NCBI RefSeq assembly: GCF_024199945.1
Contig: NZ_JANADP010000001.1
Coordinates: 5,890,001-5,954,000 of the forward strand
Origin: Bradyrhizobium sp. CCGUVB4N
GTDB taxonomy: Bacteria > Pseudomonadota > Alphaproteobacteria > Rhizobiales > Xanthobacteraceae
Length of the DNA stretch: 64,000 nt
Direction of reading: 5' to 3'
The notes below the pieces were generated by a model, which made no database searches, was not told where the DNA came from, and saw nothing but the letters and a program-made list of their open reading frames with translations. Below are positions 50,682-60,098 of this stretch, one piece after another. Every line of letters begins with the position of its first letter. The stretch's first letter is position 1. A program made the position numbers and the translations under genes.

Positions 50682-52049
50682 CTATTCGCGATTGTGAGAC
50701 GTAGCAGCGGCGACCGGCCGCCTGCGGAAAACAGCATAAATCACAAGGCCCGAGAGCATGACGAGCATGCCCGACAGCGACTGCACAGGCCGCTCGGTCA
50801 AGAGGTAGTACATCATCGACGCGGTCACGAGCAGGAAGATGAGCGGCGTGAACGGGTATCCCCAAGCGCGATAGGGCCGCGGCAAATCGGGATCGGTGAT
50901 GCGCAGCTTGATGACGCCGGCAACCGTGAAGAACGAGCAGAACAGCAGCGAGAACTGGATGAAGTCGAGCACCGCCTCGAAGCTGCGCGTGAACAGCAGC
51001 AGGTTGGCGACTGCGAGCTGAAACAGGATGGCGTAGGCCGGCGCGCCCCTCGCCGATCGCGTCGAGAACATCCGCAGCGCCGGGATGTCCTCACCCATCG
51101 TCATCATCACGCGCGGGCCGATCCACATCATCGCGCTGATCGAGGAGATCAGGCCGACGCAGATCATGGCGCCGACGATCCGGCCGCCGAGGCCTCCGAA
51201 GATGGCGCTGCCGGCTACGCTTGCGACGTCGAGCTGGCCGGCCAGCGCGCTGATTGGCGTCGAGTAGAGGAACACAGCGTTGAGCGCGACATAGAGCACC
51301 AGCACGATCACCGTGCCCGCGAGCAGCGCACGCGGCAGGCTCTGCTGCGGTGTGTTCATCTCGCCGATGATGTAGGTCGCGGCGTTCCAGCCCGAGAACG
51401 AGTACATCACGAAGACAAGCCCGATCGCGAAAGGCGCGCTCAAGATATAGGAGAGATCACCGGCGTGCGGCGCAAAGGAGATCGGCTGCGGCGTGCCGAC
51501 GACGAAGCCGGCGACCAGGAAACCGACGATCAGCACGACCTTGAGGATGGTCGAGATCAGCTGGAAGGTCGAGGAGTGCCTGACGCCAGTCAATTGCACG
51601 ATCGAGACCAGCCACACCACGCCGATGGCGAGCGGGATCGGTGGCACCTCGGGCATGACGGACTTGGCGTATTCGCCGAAAGCCATGGCCGCGAGCGCTA
51701 CGGGTGCGGCAAAGCCGACCGTCGCCGAAACCCATCCCGCAAGAAAGCCGAAGGCCGCATGATAGGCGCGGCCGAGGAAATTGTACTCGCCGCTCGAGCG
51801 CGGAAACATCGCGCCCAACTCGCTGTAGGAGAACACGCCGCACAGCGCGACGATGCCGCCGACGGTCCACAGCGCGAGGATCGAGAAGCCCGAGGGGATG
51901 TCCTTGACCTGGAAACCGAGGCTGGTGAAGACGCCGACCCCGATCATGTCGGCAACGACGATCGCGGTTGCGACCAAAACGGAAACCCCGGAGCCACCTC
52001 CGCTCAGCCGCCCGGTCCAGGGCGCCGTTCCCGCATCTGATGCCGTCAT
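50682..52049 (-). CDS. APC-family amino-acid/polyamine permease
   Basis: The protein has 455 residues. Twelve membrane helices are visible. The N-terminal unwound helix reads ADMIGVGVFTSLGF (APC substrate-binding GxG), and PRSSGEYNFLGRAYH follows helix 3. The C-terminal helix ends VIYAVFRRRPV. It is an inner-membrane secondary transporter of amino acids or a related solute. AAGGAC precedes the ATG. The substrate cannot be inferred from sequence. Confidence 0.92.
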   Translation of the reverse strand: MTASDAGTAPWTGRLSGGGSGVSVLVATAIVVADMIGVGVFTSLGFQVKDIPSGFSILALWTVGGIVALCGVFSYSELGAMFPRSSGEYNFLGRAYHAAFGFLAGWVSATVGFAAPVALAAMAFGEYAKSVMPEVPPIPLAIGVVWLVSIVQLTGVRHSSTFQLISTILKVVLIVGFLVAGFVVGTPQPISFAPHAGDLSYILSAPFAIGLVFVMYSFSGWNAATYIIGEMNTPQQSLPRALLAGTVIVLVLYVALNAVFLYSTPISALAGQLDVASVAGSAIFGGLGGRIVGAMICVGLISSISAMMWIGPRVMMTMGEDIPALRMFSTRSARGAPAYAILFQLAVANLLLFTRSFEAVLDFIQFSLLFCSFFTVAGVIKLRITDPDLPRPYRAWGYPFTPLIFLLVTASMMYYLLTERPVQSLSGMLVMLSGLVIYAVFRRRPVAAATSHNRE

Positions 52050-52371
52050 CTGGGTCCTTAGCCTCAGGCGTCGCGCCTCGTGGGAGGCATCGTGCAGATT
52101 GGTCCAGTCAATTCAAGCAGGGTTAACAAGGGTTAAATGAGGCGGCCAAGATAGGTAACCAGCCACCTTTTAAGCCGGCCTTTGGGCAATAAACCCCTAT
52201 TTGGCCGCGGAAATACGCACTCCCCTCCCACAATCGCGACACGATTGCATGGTCTTTTTTGACCGTTCCGGATGTGGGGAAGTTTCTCCGGACGCTTAAC
52301 GTCACCTAAACGCCAGTCGGCTCAATTGTCTCAAGATCGCCGATGGACGTGTGACTTGGGGTCATGGGTGG
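52050..52371. other. Divergent promoter region
   Basis: This 322-base gap lies between the APC permease and the alpha/beta hydrolase genes. It is moderately AT-rich near 52120-52280. One open frame on the minus strand (52123-52305) has no ribosome site or family match. Two promoters facing outward are expected; no clear operator is visible. Confidence 0.4.
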
Positions 52372-53700
52372 ATGGTCGGGGCCGTTCCGAAATTGAAGGC
52401 AGACGTGCGCGCTGACCGGACCAAGGCGTCCGGGGCGCGGCGTCGTGCGCTTCGGATCGCCCTGATCTCAGGCTTGGTGCCGTTGTCACTGACGCTGGTT
52501 CAATGCGGCAGGGCTCCCAATCCGACGGCGCTGGCGGCGAACTCGCAGGCCAACGTCCAGGTCGTTGCGAAGACCAATCCGCAAGCCCAGAGCGGTGACA
52601 CGTTCGAAGATCGCTTCCCCGCCCCGCAGTTCAGGGAGCGCTTCCCTTCGGCGAGCGAGAGTCTTCTGCAACGACAGATGTCGGACTTCTCGCCCAAGCG
52701 CGCCGTACAGCAACCGCCTCAGCCGGAGCAGGCACCCTACAAGATCGCCTCGCTGGAGCCGCAAATCCCCTACCAGCGTCCACCACGGCAAGACCTGACG
52801 ACGCTGGTCAGCATGAAGTCCTCGGCCTTCCCTTATTTCGGCAACAACCCTGCGTCCGACGCGCCCTTCCTCAACATCTCCAAGGGCGACCGCCGCGGCC
52901 ACCGCAGCTATTCCGGGCGCGTGTTCTGGCAGGACGAGACCTACAACGACAGCCGCGTGCTCATGCACGTCCCCGAGCATTTCGACGTCCGCAAGCCAGG
53001 CGTGATCGTGGTGTTCTTCCACGGCAATGGCGCAACGCTCGAGCGCGACGTGCGCGACCGCCAGCTGGTGCCGCGGCAGATCACCGATTCCGGCGCCAAT
53101 GCCGTGCTGCTTGCGCCGCAGATGGCGGTCGATGCCGCCGATTCCAGCGCTGGAAAGTTCTGGCAACCCGGTGGCCTCAAGCGCTTCATGGAAGAGTCTG
53201 CCAGTCACCTCGCGCAGCTGACCGGTGATCCCAACAGCGCGCGTGCCTTTGCCAACATGCCGATCGTGATCGTCGGCTATAGCGGCGGCTTCCTGCCGAC
53301 CGCCTGGAGCCTCGAGGTCGGCGGCATCAGCGACCGCGTCCGCGGTGTCGTGCTGCTCGATGCGGTCTATGGCGAAATGGACAAGTTCGCCTCCTGGATC
53401 GAGAGCCATCGCTCGGGCTTCTTCGTCAGCTCCTATACGCACTACACCGCACGGCGCGACCGCGAGTTGATGAGCATGCTGCGGCAGAAGGGCATCGGCG
53501 TTTCCGAGGACATGGATGGGCCGTTGCGTCCTGGCAGTGTCGTGTTCGTCGAAACCGGCGACGGCATTACCCACCGCGACTACGTTAACCGCGCGTGGAC
53601 GCAATACCCGCTCAAAGACGTGCTGGTGAAGATGTCGGCAACACCGGCGCTGGCGCTGACGCGCGTCGCAGCCACCAGCTCTTCCGCGCCAAGCCGTTAG
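52372..53700 (+). CDS. Putative alpha/beta hydrolase lipoprotein
   Basis: The protein is 442 residues from ATG 52372, or 449 from GTG 52351. A basic N-terminus leads to a hydrophobic signal and a lipobox-like LVQC. A Pro/Gln-rich linker of about 100 residues follows. The catalytic domain shows the oxyanion loop VIVVFFHGNGATLERD, the nucleophile elbow IVIVGYSGGFLPTAWS with Ser, and an acid around VVLLDAVYGEMD. A likely catalytic His lies in DGITHRDYV. It is an envelope hydrolase with unknown substrate. Confidence 0.78.
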   Translation: MVGAVPKLKADVRADRTKASGARRRALRIALISGLVPLSLTLVQCGRAPNPTALAANSQANVQVVAKTNPQAQSGDTFEDRFPAPQFRERFPSASESLLQRQMSDFSPKRAVQQPPQPEQAPYKIASLEPQIPYQRPPRQDLTTLVSMKSSAFPYFGNNPASDAPFLNISKGDRRGHRSYSGRVFWQDETYNDSRVLMHVPEHFDVRKPGVIVVFFHGNGATLERDVRDRQLVPRQITDSGANAVLLAPQMAVDAADSSAGKFWQPGGLKRFMEESASHLAQLTGDPNSARAFANMPIVIVGYSGGFLPTAWSLEVGGISDRVRGVVLLDAVYGEMDKFASWIESHRSGFFVSSYTHYTARRDRELMSMLRQKGIGVSEDMDGPLRPGSVVFVETGDGITHRDYVNRAWTQYPLKDVLVKMSATPALALTRVAATSSSAPSR

Positions 53701-53885
53701 TCTGGATTTTGCGCGCGCCGGCATTTCGCTGCGTTGGCTGCGATTCCGTCGGGCCGTGATCAAAATGCGGTGTTGATGGCCGACAATCCCCGGCAGCTAC
53801 CGGATTGCTTCTGCCGGCCACGACCATAATTTGCCGGCCAAGCTGCACTTGAACCAGTGCACCTGGAATACCGCGGGGACAGGCA

Positions 53886-54212
53886 GTGCGTCAGGGACTG
53901 TACAAGGTCGACTTCCATACCGTTCATGGGACGGGCTGCGGAGTCGTCTATGTGACGGATGGCAAGATGCGCGGCGGCAATTCGGCCTTCGCCTTCATTG
54001 GCACCTATGCGGGCGAAGGCGACAGCATCAAGGTCAAGATCTCGACCGAGCGCTACAACGACGACCCGTCGTTCAAGGCGCTGTTCGGCATCGACCGGAT
54101 CACGCTGACCCTCGCCGGCCGCGAGGACGGCGACACGGCCGAGTTCGAAGGCACCGCGCTGCAAGTGCCGGGCGTTGCCTTCAGGGCTGTGCTGAGCCGG
54201 ATCGCCGACTAG
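53886..54212 (+). CDS. GrlR-family-like small protein
   Basis: The protein is 108 residues from a GTG. The pattern GLYKVDFHTVHGTGCGVVYVTDGKMRGGNSAFAFIGTYAGEGD (split GLYKVDFHTVHGTG / CGVVYVTDGKMRGG / NSAFAFIGTYAGEGD) matches the lipocalin-like GrlR fold: short beta strands with paired Gly and a Phe/Tyr-rich strand. GrlR represses type III secretion in enterobacteria; a homologue here may be a lipid-binding or unrelated regulator. No type III genes are present in the window. The fold call is fairly firm; the function is not. Confidence 0.75.
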   Translation: MRQGLYKVDFHTVHGTGCGVVYVTDGKMRGGNSAFAFIGTYAGEGDSIKVKISTERYNDDPSFKALFGIDRITLTLAGREDGDTAEFEGTALQVPGVAFRAVLSRIAD

Positions 54213-54236
54213 GCGCCCGGCCCTCGAAGCTCGGCC

Positions 54237-54626
54237 CTAGGTCTTGGGCAGCTTTGGAATGCTCTCGGCAAAGCCGTTGAAGCAGGCCAGCCGCTCGTCC
54301 TCTTCCTTGAAGAAACGGCAATCGGCGTAGCCCTTGGCCTTCGCCGGCTTGGGCTTGGGCGTCGGTGGGATAATGGCGTCGTAGCAGTTGAGCCGGTCCT
54401 TGGTGCCATCGTCGGTTTCGAGGCAGGCCTGGAGCCGCGCCGCGACCGATTGCGGCTTGCCCTTGGGCGCTGCAGCCGGCTTGGCGGCGGCTTCCTTGGT
54501 GCCGGCCTTGGTCCCCTTGGGCTTCACCTGCACCAGCGGCTTGTCCCCCACCATCGGTGGCTTGTCGGTCTGCGCAAATGCGGAGGCTGAATAGAGCACC
54601 GCGGCAACCGCCAGAATCATCCTCAT
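54237..54626 (-). CDS. Secreted hypothetical protein with conserved Cys pairs
   Basis: The protein is 129 residues from the ATG at 54626. The signal peptide ends near AFA-Q. A Lys/Pro/Ala-rich linker (about 30-60) precedes a small core with four Cys: ARLQACLETDDGTKDRLNCYD and CRFFKEEDERLACFNGF. Such paired motifs (CxxxxDxxxRxxCYD) are often seen in envelope proteins of this group. The function is unknown. Confidence 0.7.
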   Translation of the reverse strand: MRMILAVAAVLYSASAFAQTDKPPMVGDKPLVQVKPKGTKAGTKEAAAKPAAAPKGKPQSVAARLQACLETDDGTKDRLNCYDAIIPPTPKPKPAKAKGYADCRFFKEEDERLACFNGFAESIPKLPKT

Positions 54627-54717
54627 TTCAGTCAACTCTCTTTGGTCCCCATGCCTCGCCTTCTAGCGCTCCCGCGCGCGGTTTGCCAAGCGCCTTGCGC
54701 ACAGGAAAACGCGCGAT

Positions 54718-55887
54718 TCAGGCCGGAGCGGCGGCCCGCTGGGGCCGGCTCAGGATCACCAGGATCAGCGCCAGCACGACGAAGCCGGACGCCACGAAGC
54801 CGAGCGGATGCAGCAGCTCGCGGGCGAACAGCAGTCCGCCGATGGCGGAGCCGACGGCCTGGCCGATATAGAGCACGGAGGTGTTGAGGGCGACGGTCGC
54901 CGATGCAAGCTGCGGGGCGGCTGCGACCAGCCGCACCTGCTGCATCGAATTGGTCGATGCGAAGCCCAATCCCCAGATCGCGACCGCGCCCGCCATCGAC
55001 ATGAGCGTGCCGGCACCGAGCGCCCAGCCCGTGATGCCCGCCAGCAGCAGGCAGGTGAACAGCAGCGAGGTTCGGTAAGGTCCCCAGGTGTCGACGATGC
55101 GGGTCGCGATGACGACACCAAGGAAACCGCAGACGCCATAGGTGCCGAACACCATGCCGATCGCATCGGGGCTGGCATCGGTGAGCTTCTTGAGCAGCGG
55201 GCCCATGAAGGTAAACACCACGAACTGACCGGACATTTGCAACATGGTGATCGCAAGCAGCAACAGGATGGTCCGGCTGCGCCCGACCGCGCTCCAGGTT
55301 TTCAGGTCGACCGGCGTGCCCTTCAAGCCGGCCGGCAGACGCACCAGCAGCAACAGGAAGCTGACGCAGCCGAGCGCACCGATCCCGCCATAGGCGGCGC
55401 GCCAGCCATAGCGGCTGGCAATGAAGGTGATCAGAGGAAGGCCGATGGCGGCAGCCAACGACCAGCCGAGGAAGATGTAGGCAATCGTACTGCCACGCCG
55501 CTCCGCCGGCACGATCAGCGCCGCCGTACCGGCGGCCTGAGGCGTGTAGAGCGCGCCGACCGCGAGCATCACCAGGCGGATGACGAGGAGGCTCGCGTAA
55601 TCCGGCGCAAAGGCCGAGGCGAGATTGCCGAGGGCGAGCACCGCGAGTGTGGTCGTGAGCAAGATCCGCCGTTCGATGCGGCTGGTCAGCCATGCCGTCA
55701 GCGGCGAGCCGATGCATAGTGTGATCGCACCGAAGGTGATGAGCAGCCCGGCCGCATGGATGCTGATCCCGAGCCCCGCCGACAATTCCGGCAGCATTCC
55801 CGCCGGCGCCAGCACCGAGCAACCGGTGACGAGATTGCCAAGCATCAGGGCGGTGGGCGCGAAACGGCCGGCGCGGGGATTTTCCAT
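54718..55887 (-). CDS. MFS transporter
   Basis: The protein is 389 residues from the ATG at 55887 (the frame extends to 55971, without signal). Twelve membrane helices are seen. MFS cytoplasmic loop 2-3 motif is LTAWLTSRIERRILLTTTLAV (split LTAWLTSRIERR / ILLTTTLAV). Substrates of this drug-exporter-like group (AraJ/YdhP type) include sugars and drugs. The start codon is not preceded by a strong ribosome site. No regulator gene is adjacent. Confidence 0.9.
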   Translation of the reverse strand: MENPRAGRFAPTALMLGNLVTGCSVLAPAGMLPELSAGLGISIHAAGLLITFGAITLCIGSPLTAWLTSRIERRILLTTTLAVLALGNLASAFAPDYASLLVIRLVMLAVGALYTPQAAGTAALIVPAERRGSTIAYIFLGWSLAAAIGLPLITFIASRYGWRAAYGGIGALGCVSFLLLLVRLPAGLKGTPVDLKTWSAVGRSRTILLLLAITMLQMSGQFVVFTFMGPLLKKLTDASPDAIGMVFGTYGVCGFLGVVIATRIVDTWGPYRTSLLFTCLLLAGITGWALGAGTLMSMAGAVAIWGLGFASTNSMQQVRLVAAAPQLASATVALNTSVLYIGQAVGSAIGGLLFARELLHPLGFVASGFVVLALILVILSRPQRAAAPA

Positions 55888-56072
55888 GCAAATGCATGTA
55901 GAGCAGGCGCGCCGCCAGCGAAAGGGCGCGGTTCGAAATAGTTCGGCCTCGCCCCGGCTTTTGCGCGCCACTTTCTTGGAATTGCCGGATTGCGCAGGCC
56001 GAATCGCCTGATATATCGCTCGTTCCCGCTTACCTGCGCTCGTTCGCAGGAGTGAGCCTCAGGAGAAAAGCA

Positions 56073-58115
56073 ATGTCCGATCAGCCCAAATCCGAATCCG
56101 GCTTTCAATATAGCCTCAGCAATCTCAAGCCTGTGACCCCAGCCGCCAAAGTCACCCTCACCTTCCCCGACGGCGCCCAGCGCCAATATGACAAGAGCAT
56201 CACTGGCCTCGAGATCGCCAAGGGCATATCGCCCTCGCTGGCCAAGCGCACCGTCGCAATGGCGCTCGACGGCGAGCTCGCCGACCTCAACGATCCCATC
56301 GAAGCCGATGCGAAGATCGAGCTGGTCAACCGCGACGATCCGCGCGCGCTCGAATTGATCCGCCACGACTGCGCGCACGTGCTGGCTGAGGCCGTGCAAT
56401 CGCTTTGGCCGGGCACTCAGGTCACGATCGGCCCGGTGATCGAGAACGGCTTCTATTACGACTTCTTCCGCAACGAGCCGTTCACGCCGGAAGACTTTGC
56501 CGCGATCGAAAAAAAGATGCGCGAGATCATAGCGCGCGACAAACCCTTCACGAAAGAGGTTTGGGACCGCGAAAAGACCAAACAGGTGTTCCGCGACAAG
56601 GGCGAAGCCTTCAAGGTCGAGCTGGTCGACGCCATTCCCGGCACCGAGCCGATCAAGATCTACTACCAGGGCGACTGGTTCGATCTCTGCCGCGGCCCGC
56701 ACATGACCTCGACCGGCAAGGTCGGCAACGCCTTCAAGCTGATGAAGGTGGCCGGCGCCTATTGGCGTGGCGACAGCAACAACCCGATGCTGACGCGCAT
56801 CTACGGCACGGCCTTCGCCAAGCAGGAGGACCTCGACGCTTACCTCAAGCAGATCGAGGAAGCCGAGAAGCGCGATCATCGCAAGCTTGGGCGCGAGCTC
56901 GACCTTTTCCATTTCCAGGAGGAAGGTCCGGGCGTCGTGTTCTGGCACCCGAAGGGCTGGACCATCTTTCAGCAGCTCATCGCCTACATGCGCCGCCGCC
57001 TGACTGGCGACTATAACGAAGTCAACGCGCCGCAGATCCTCGACAAGTCGTTGTGGGAGACCTCGGGCCATTGGGGTTGGTACCGCGAAAACATGTTCGC
57101 GGCGCAGTCGGCCGGCGACGAGGCCGAGGACAAGCGCTGGTTTGCGCTCAAGCCGATGAACTGCCCCGGTCACGTCCAGATCTTCAAGCACGGCCTGAAG
57201 AGCTACCGCGATCTCCCGCTACGCCTCGCCGAATTCGGCGTGGTGCATCGTTACGAGCCGTCCGGCGCCATGCACGGATTGATGCGCGTGCGCGGCTTCA
57301 CCCAGGACGACGCGCACATCTTCTGCACCGAGGATCAGCTTGCCGACGAGTGCCTGAAGATCAACGATCTCATCCTGTCGACCTATGCCGATTTCGGCTT
57401 CACCGGCGATCTCACCGTGAAGCTCTCCACGCGGCCGGAGAAACGCGTCGGCACGGATGCGATGTGGGATCACGCCGAACGCGTGATGGCAACTGTGCTG
57501 CGCGAGATCCAGGCGCAGAACAATCACATCAAGACCGAGATCAATCCGGGCGAAGGCGCCTTTTACGGGCCGAAGTTCGAGTACGTGCTGCGCGACGCCA
57601 TCGGCCGCGACTGGCAGTGCGGCACCACGCAGGTCGACTTCAATCTGCCGGAGCGGTTCGGCGCGTTCTACATCGACCATGACGGCGGCAAGAAACCGCC
57701 GGTGATGGTGCACCGTGCGATCTGCGGCTCGATGGAGCGCTATATCGGCATCCTGATCGAGCACTATGCCGGCAACTTCCCGCTCTGGCTCTCGCCGGTG
57801 CAGGCGGTGGTCACGACCATCACCTCGGAAGGCGACGAATACGCCAAGGTGGTTATGGAGCAGGCGCGGCGCGCGGGGCTGCGGGTCGAGATCGACCTGC
57901 GCAACGAAAAGATCAACTACAAGGTCCGCGAGCACTCGCTGGCCAAGATCCCGGCACTGCTCGTGGTCGGCAAGAAAGAGGCCGAGACGCATTCGGTCTC
58001 CGTCCGCCGGCTCGGCAGCGACGGCCAGAAAGTGATGACGACCGAGGAGGCAATCGCCGCCCTGGTCGACGAGGCGACCCCGCCGGATGTCCGGCGGATG
58101 CGCCAGGCGGTCTGA
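56073..58115 (+). CDS. thrS: Threonyl-tRNA synthetase
   Basis: The protein is 680 residues from the ATG at 56073 (CAGGAG upstream). An N-terminal TGS domain (about 20-90) is followed by an editing domain with HDCAHVLAEAV and then class II motifs 1-3: motif 2 with VHRYEPSGAMHGLMRVRGFTQDDAHIFC (split VHRYEPSGAMHGLMR / VRGFTQDDAHIFC), zinc ligands in MNCPGHVQIF, and motif 3 with HRAICGSMERYIGILIEHY. The anticodon-binding domain closes the C-terminus. It charges tRNA-Thr; a tRNA-Thr(TGT) gene is elsewhere in the window. No tRNA-like leader is seen. Confidence 0.97.
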   Translation: MSDQPKSESGFQYSLSNLKPVTPAAKVTLTFPDGAQRQYDKSITGLEIAKGISPSLAKRTVAMALDGELADLNDPIEADAKIELVNRDDPRALELIRHDCAHVLAEAVQSLWPGTQVTIGPVIENGFYYDFFRNEPFTPEDFAAIEKKMREIIARDKPFTKEVWDREKTKQVFRDKGEAFKVELVDAIPGTEPIKIYYQGDWFDLCRGPHMTSTGKVGNAFKLMKVAGAYWRGDSNNPMLTRIYGTAFAKQEDLDAYLKQIEEAEKRDHRKLGRELDLFHFQEEGPGVVFWHPKGWTIFQQLIAYMRRRLTGDYNEVNAPQILDKSLWETSGHWGWYRENMFAAQSAGDEAEDKRWFALKPMNCPGHVQIFKHGLKSYRDLPLRLAEFGVVHRYEPSGAMHGLMRVRGFTQDDAHIFCTEDQLADECLKINDLILSTYADFGFTGDLTVKLSTRPEKRVGTDAMWDHAERVMATVLREIQAQNNHIKTEINPGEGAFYGPKFEYVLRDAIGRDWQCGTTQVDFNLPERFGAFYIDHDGGKKPPVMVHRAICGSMERYIGILIEHYAGNFPLWLSPVQAVVTTITSEGDEYAKVVMEQARRAGLRVEIDLRNEKINYKVREHSLAKIPALLVVGKKEAETHSVSVRRLGSDGQKVMTTEEAIAALVDEATPPDVRRMRQAV

Positions 58116-58208
58116 TCCCTGAAATCGATCTAAATTCGCTTTCGGTTGCGGGCGTGCATGCTTATCTCGGCATGGCACGCCCGTTGCCCATCTGAAGAGG
58201 CCATCGCA

Positions 58209-58772
58209 ATGCCCGACGCCATCGAACTCCTCAAGACCCGCCGCTCCGTCAAGCCGCGCGAGATGACCGGCCCCGGCCCCTCGCCGGCCGAGCTCGAGAC
58301 CATTTTGACCATCGGCGCGCGCGTGCCCGATCACGGCAAGCTCGCACCATGGCGCTTCATCATTTTCGAAGGCGATGCTCGCCAGCGCGCCGGTGAGGTG
58401 ATCGCCAAAGTCTTCGCGCGGAAGAATCCCGGCGCACCCGCAGCCGATATCGAGACCGAGCGCAAGCGTCTCACCGATGCGCCGCTGGTGATCGGCATCG
58501 TCAGCTTCACCAAGCCGCATCCCAAGGTGCCGGCGTGGGAGCAGGAATTGTCGGCGGGCGCGAGCGTCATGAACATCGTCACGGCCGCGACCGCGCTCGG
58601 ATACGGCGCCTGCTGGCTGACCGGCTGGTTCTCCTTCGATCGCGACGTGCTGGACGGGCTTGGCCTCAAGGCCGACGAGAAGCTCGCCGGCCTCGTTCAC
58701 ATCGGCACGCCGACCAAGCCGAGCGAGGACCGTCCGCGACCGGTCCTTTCCGAAATCGTGACGCGCTTTTAA
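58209..58772 (+). CDS. Nitroreductase-family protein
   Basis: The protein is 187 residues from the ATG at 58209 (GAGG upstream). It has the family start ELLKTRRSVKPREMTGPGP, FMN-binding RVPDHGKLAPWRFIIFEGD and a C-terminal GACWLTGWFSFDRDVLDGLG (split GACWLTGW / FSFDRDVLDGLG). Nitroreductases are FMN-dependent NAD(P)H oxidoreductases. YdjA-like small members are similar in length. The substrate is unknown. Confidence 0.92.
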   Translation: MPDAIELLKTRRSVKPREMTGPGPSPAELETILTIGARVPDHGKLAPWRFIIFEGDARQRAGEVIAKVFARKNPGAPAADIETERKRLTDAPLVIGIVSFTKPHPKVPAWEQELSAGASVMNIVTAATALGYGACWLTGWFSFDRDVLDGLGLKADEKLAGLVHIGTPTKPSEDRPRPVLSEIVTRF

Positions 58773-58835
58773 TCGAAGTCTTGTTGACGCATCGGACGTC
58801 TTGCGGCTTTGTTCCCTGCTTGGGAGGAAGCCCGG

Positions 58836-60098
58836 ATGAAGCGTCGTGAATTTTTGGTCGGAGCCGCGATGCTGGCCGGCTCGATGGCGCAAGGCCGCGC
58901 CGCCGCCAACATCCCGGCCCCGTCGCCTGACGGACTCGACCGCATCACCGACTATTTTAACAACGAGGTGACGACCGGCCGGCTGCCGGGCGCCATCGTC
59001 CTGGTGCAGCAGCACGGCAAGGAGGTCTATCGCAAGACCTTCGGCGTACGCGACACCAGGACGGGCCTCGCGATGACGCCCGACACGATCTTCTCGATCC
59101 ACTCGATGACCAAGCCGATCACGTGCCTTGGCGCGATGATGCTGATCGACGAAGGCAAGCTCGCGCTCACCGACCCCTTGTCGAAATACGTTCCTCTCTT
59201 TGCCGACACCCAGGTGGGCATCGAGCCGGATGGCACCTCGAAACTCGGACTGGAGCCGCCGAACCGCCCCGTCAACATCGAGGATCTGCTGCGGCAGACC
59301 TCGGGTATCAGCTACGACTACATCGGTGCCCCCTGGGTCATGGAGGTCTATCAGGCCGCCAATATTTTCGAGGGCCCGTTCAACAACAGGCAATTCGCCG
59401 ACCGCATCGCCAAGCTGCCGCTGACCCGTCAGCCCGGGACATTGTGGCGCTACGGCCATTCCACCGACGTGCTCGGCGCCGTCATCGAGATCATCTCGGG
59501 CCAGACGCTGTACCATTTCCTCAAGCAACGCATCCTCGATCCGCTCGGCATGACCAGCACCAAATTCGTGCTGACGACGCCGGAGGAGCGCACGCGGATG
59601 GCGCGGCCGCTGCCGAACGACCCGATCCTGCTCGCCGGCGAGCGGGACCGCCTCGCCCATCCCGAATGGGAATCCGGCGGTGGAGGCTTTCTCTCGACCA
59701 TCACCGACTATCAGCGCTTCTCGCAGATGCTGCTCAACGGCGGCGAGTTCGAGGGCAAGCGTTACCTCAGCCCGGCGGCCTTCAAGGCGATGACGACCGA
59801 CCACGTCGGTCCCGGCTCCGGCGTCGGCCGCGACTATTTCTATTTCCCCGGCGATGGTTTTGGCTATGGCTACGGCATCGGCGTACGCACCGATCCCGGC
59901 AACGCAAAGCCGCCGCCAGCAGGTTCGATCGGCGAATTGAAATGGGACAGCGGCAGCGGCACCTATTTCGGCGTCGATCCGAAGCTCGACATGGTCTACG
60001 TCCTGATGCAGCAGACCCAGAACGAGCGCGGCCGCATCACGCCTGCGTTCAAGGAACTGGTTTACGGCTGCTACCCACCCGAGTTACGCCGCCCGTGA
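58836..60098 (+). CDS. Serine hydrolase, beta-lactamase class C-like
   Basis: The protein is 420 residues from the ATG at 58836, with a strong GGGAGGAAG site. The signal peptide is RREFLVGAAMLAGSMAQGRAA, a Tat-type RRxF leader (split RREFLVGAAML / AGSMAQGRAA). The SxxK motif is SIHSMTKPITCLG (Ser-Met-Thr-Lys), the YxN-type motif is WRYGHSTDVLG (Tyr-Gly-His) and the third motif is in WDSGSGTYFGVD. Exported esterase or D-peptidase activity is likely. Its last 15 bases overlap the next gene's end, tail to tail. Confidence 0.9.
   Translation: MKRREFLVGAAMLAGSMAQGRAAANIPAPSPDGLDRITDYFNNEVTTGRLPGAIVLVQQHGKEVYRKTFGVRDTRTGLAMTPDTIFSIHSMTKPITCLGAMMLIDEGKLALTDPLSKYVPLFADTQVGIEPDGTSKLGLEPPNRPVNIEDLLRQTSGISYDYIGAPWVMEVYQAANIFEGPFNNRQFADRIAKLPLTRQPGTLWRYGHSTDVLGAVIEIISGQTLYHFLKQRILDPLGMTSTKFVLTTPEERTRMARPLPNDPILLAGERDRLAHPEWESGGGGFLSTITDYQRFSQMLLNGGEFEGKRYLSPAAFKAMTTDHVGPGSGVGRDYFYFPGDGFGYGYGIGVRTDPGNAKPPPAGSIGELKWDSGSGTYFGVDPKLDMVYVLMQQTQNERGRITPAFKELVYGCYPPELRRP

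Noticed and set aside
58149..58186. Hairpin GGGCGTGCATGC / GCATGGCACGCCC after thrS
   Set aside because: It has a bulge and is not followed by a T-run, and it lies close to the next gene; not strong enough to list as a terminator.
57219..59804. An 861-codon open frame on the minus strand across thrS, the nitroreductase and a serine hydrolase gene
   Set aside because: It is antisense to three well-supported genes, lacks a ribosome site and its product has no family pattern. High GC at third positions opens such frames.
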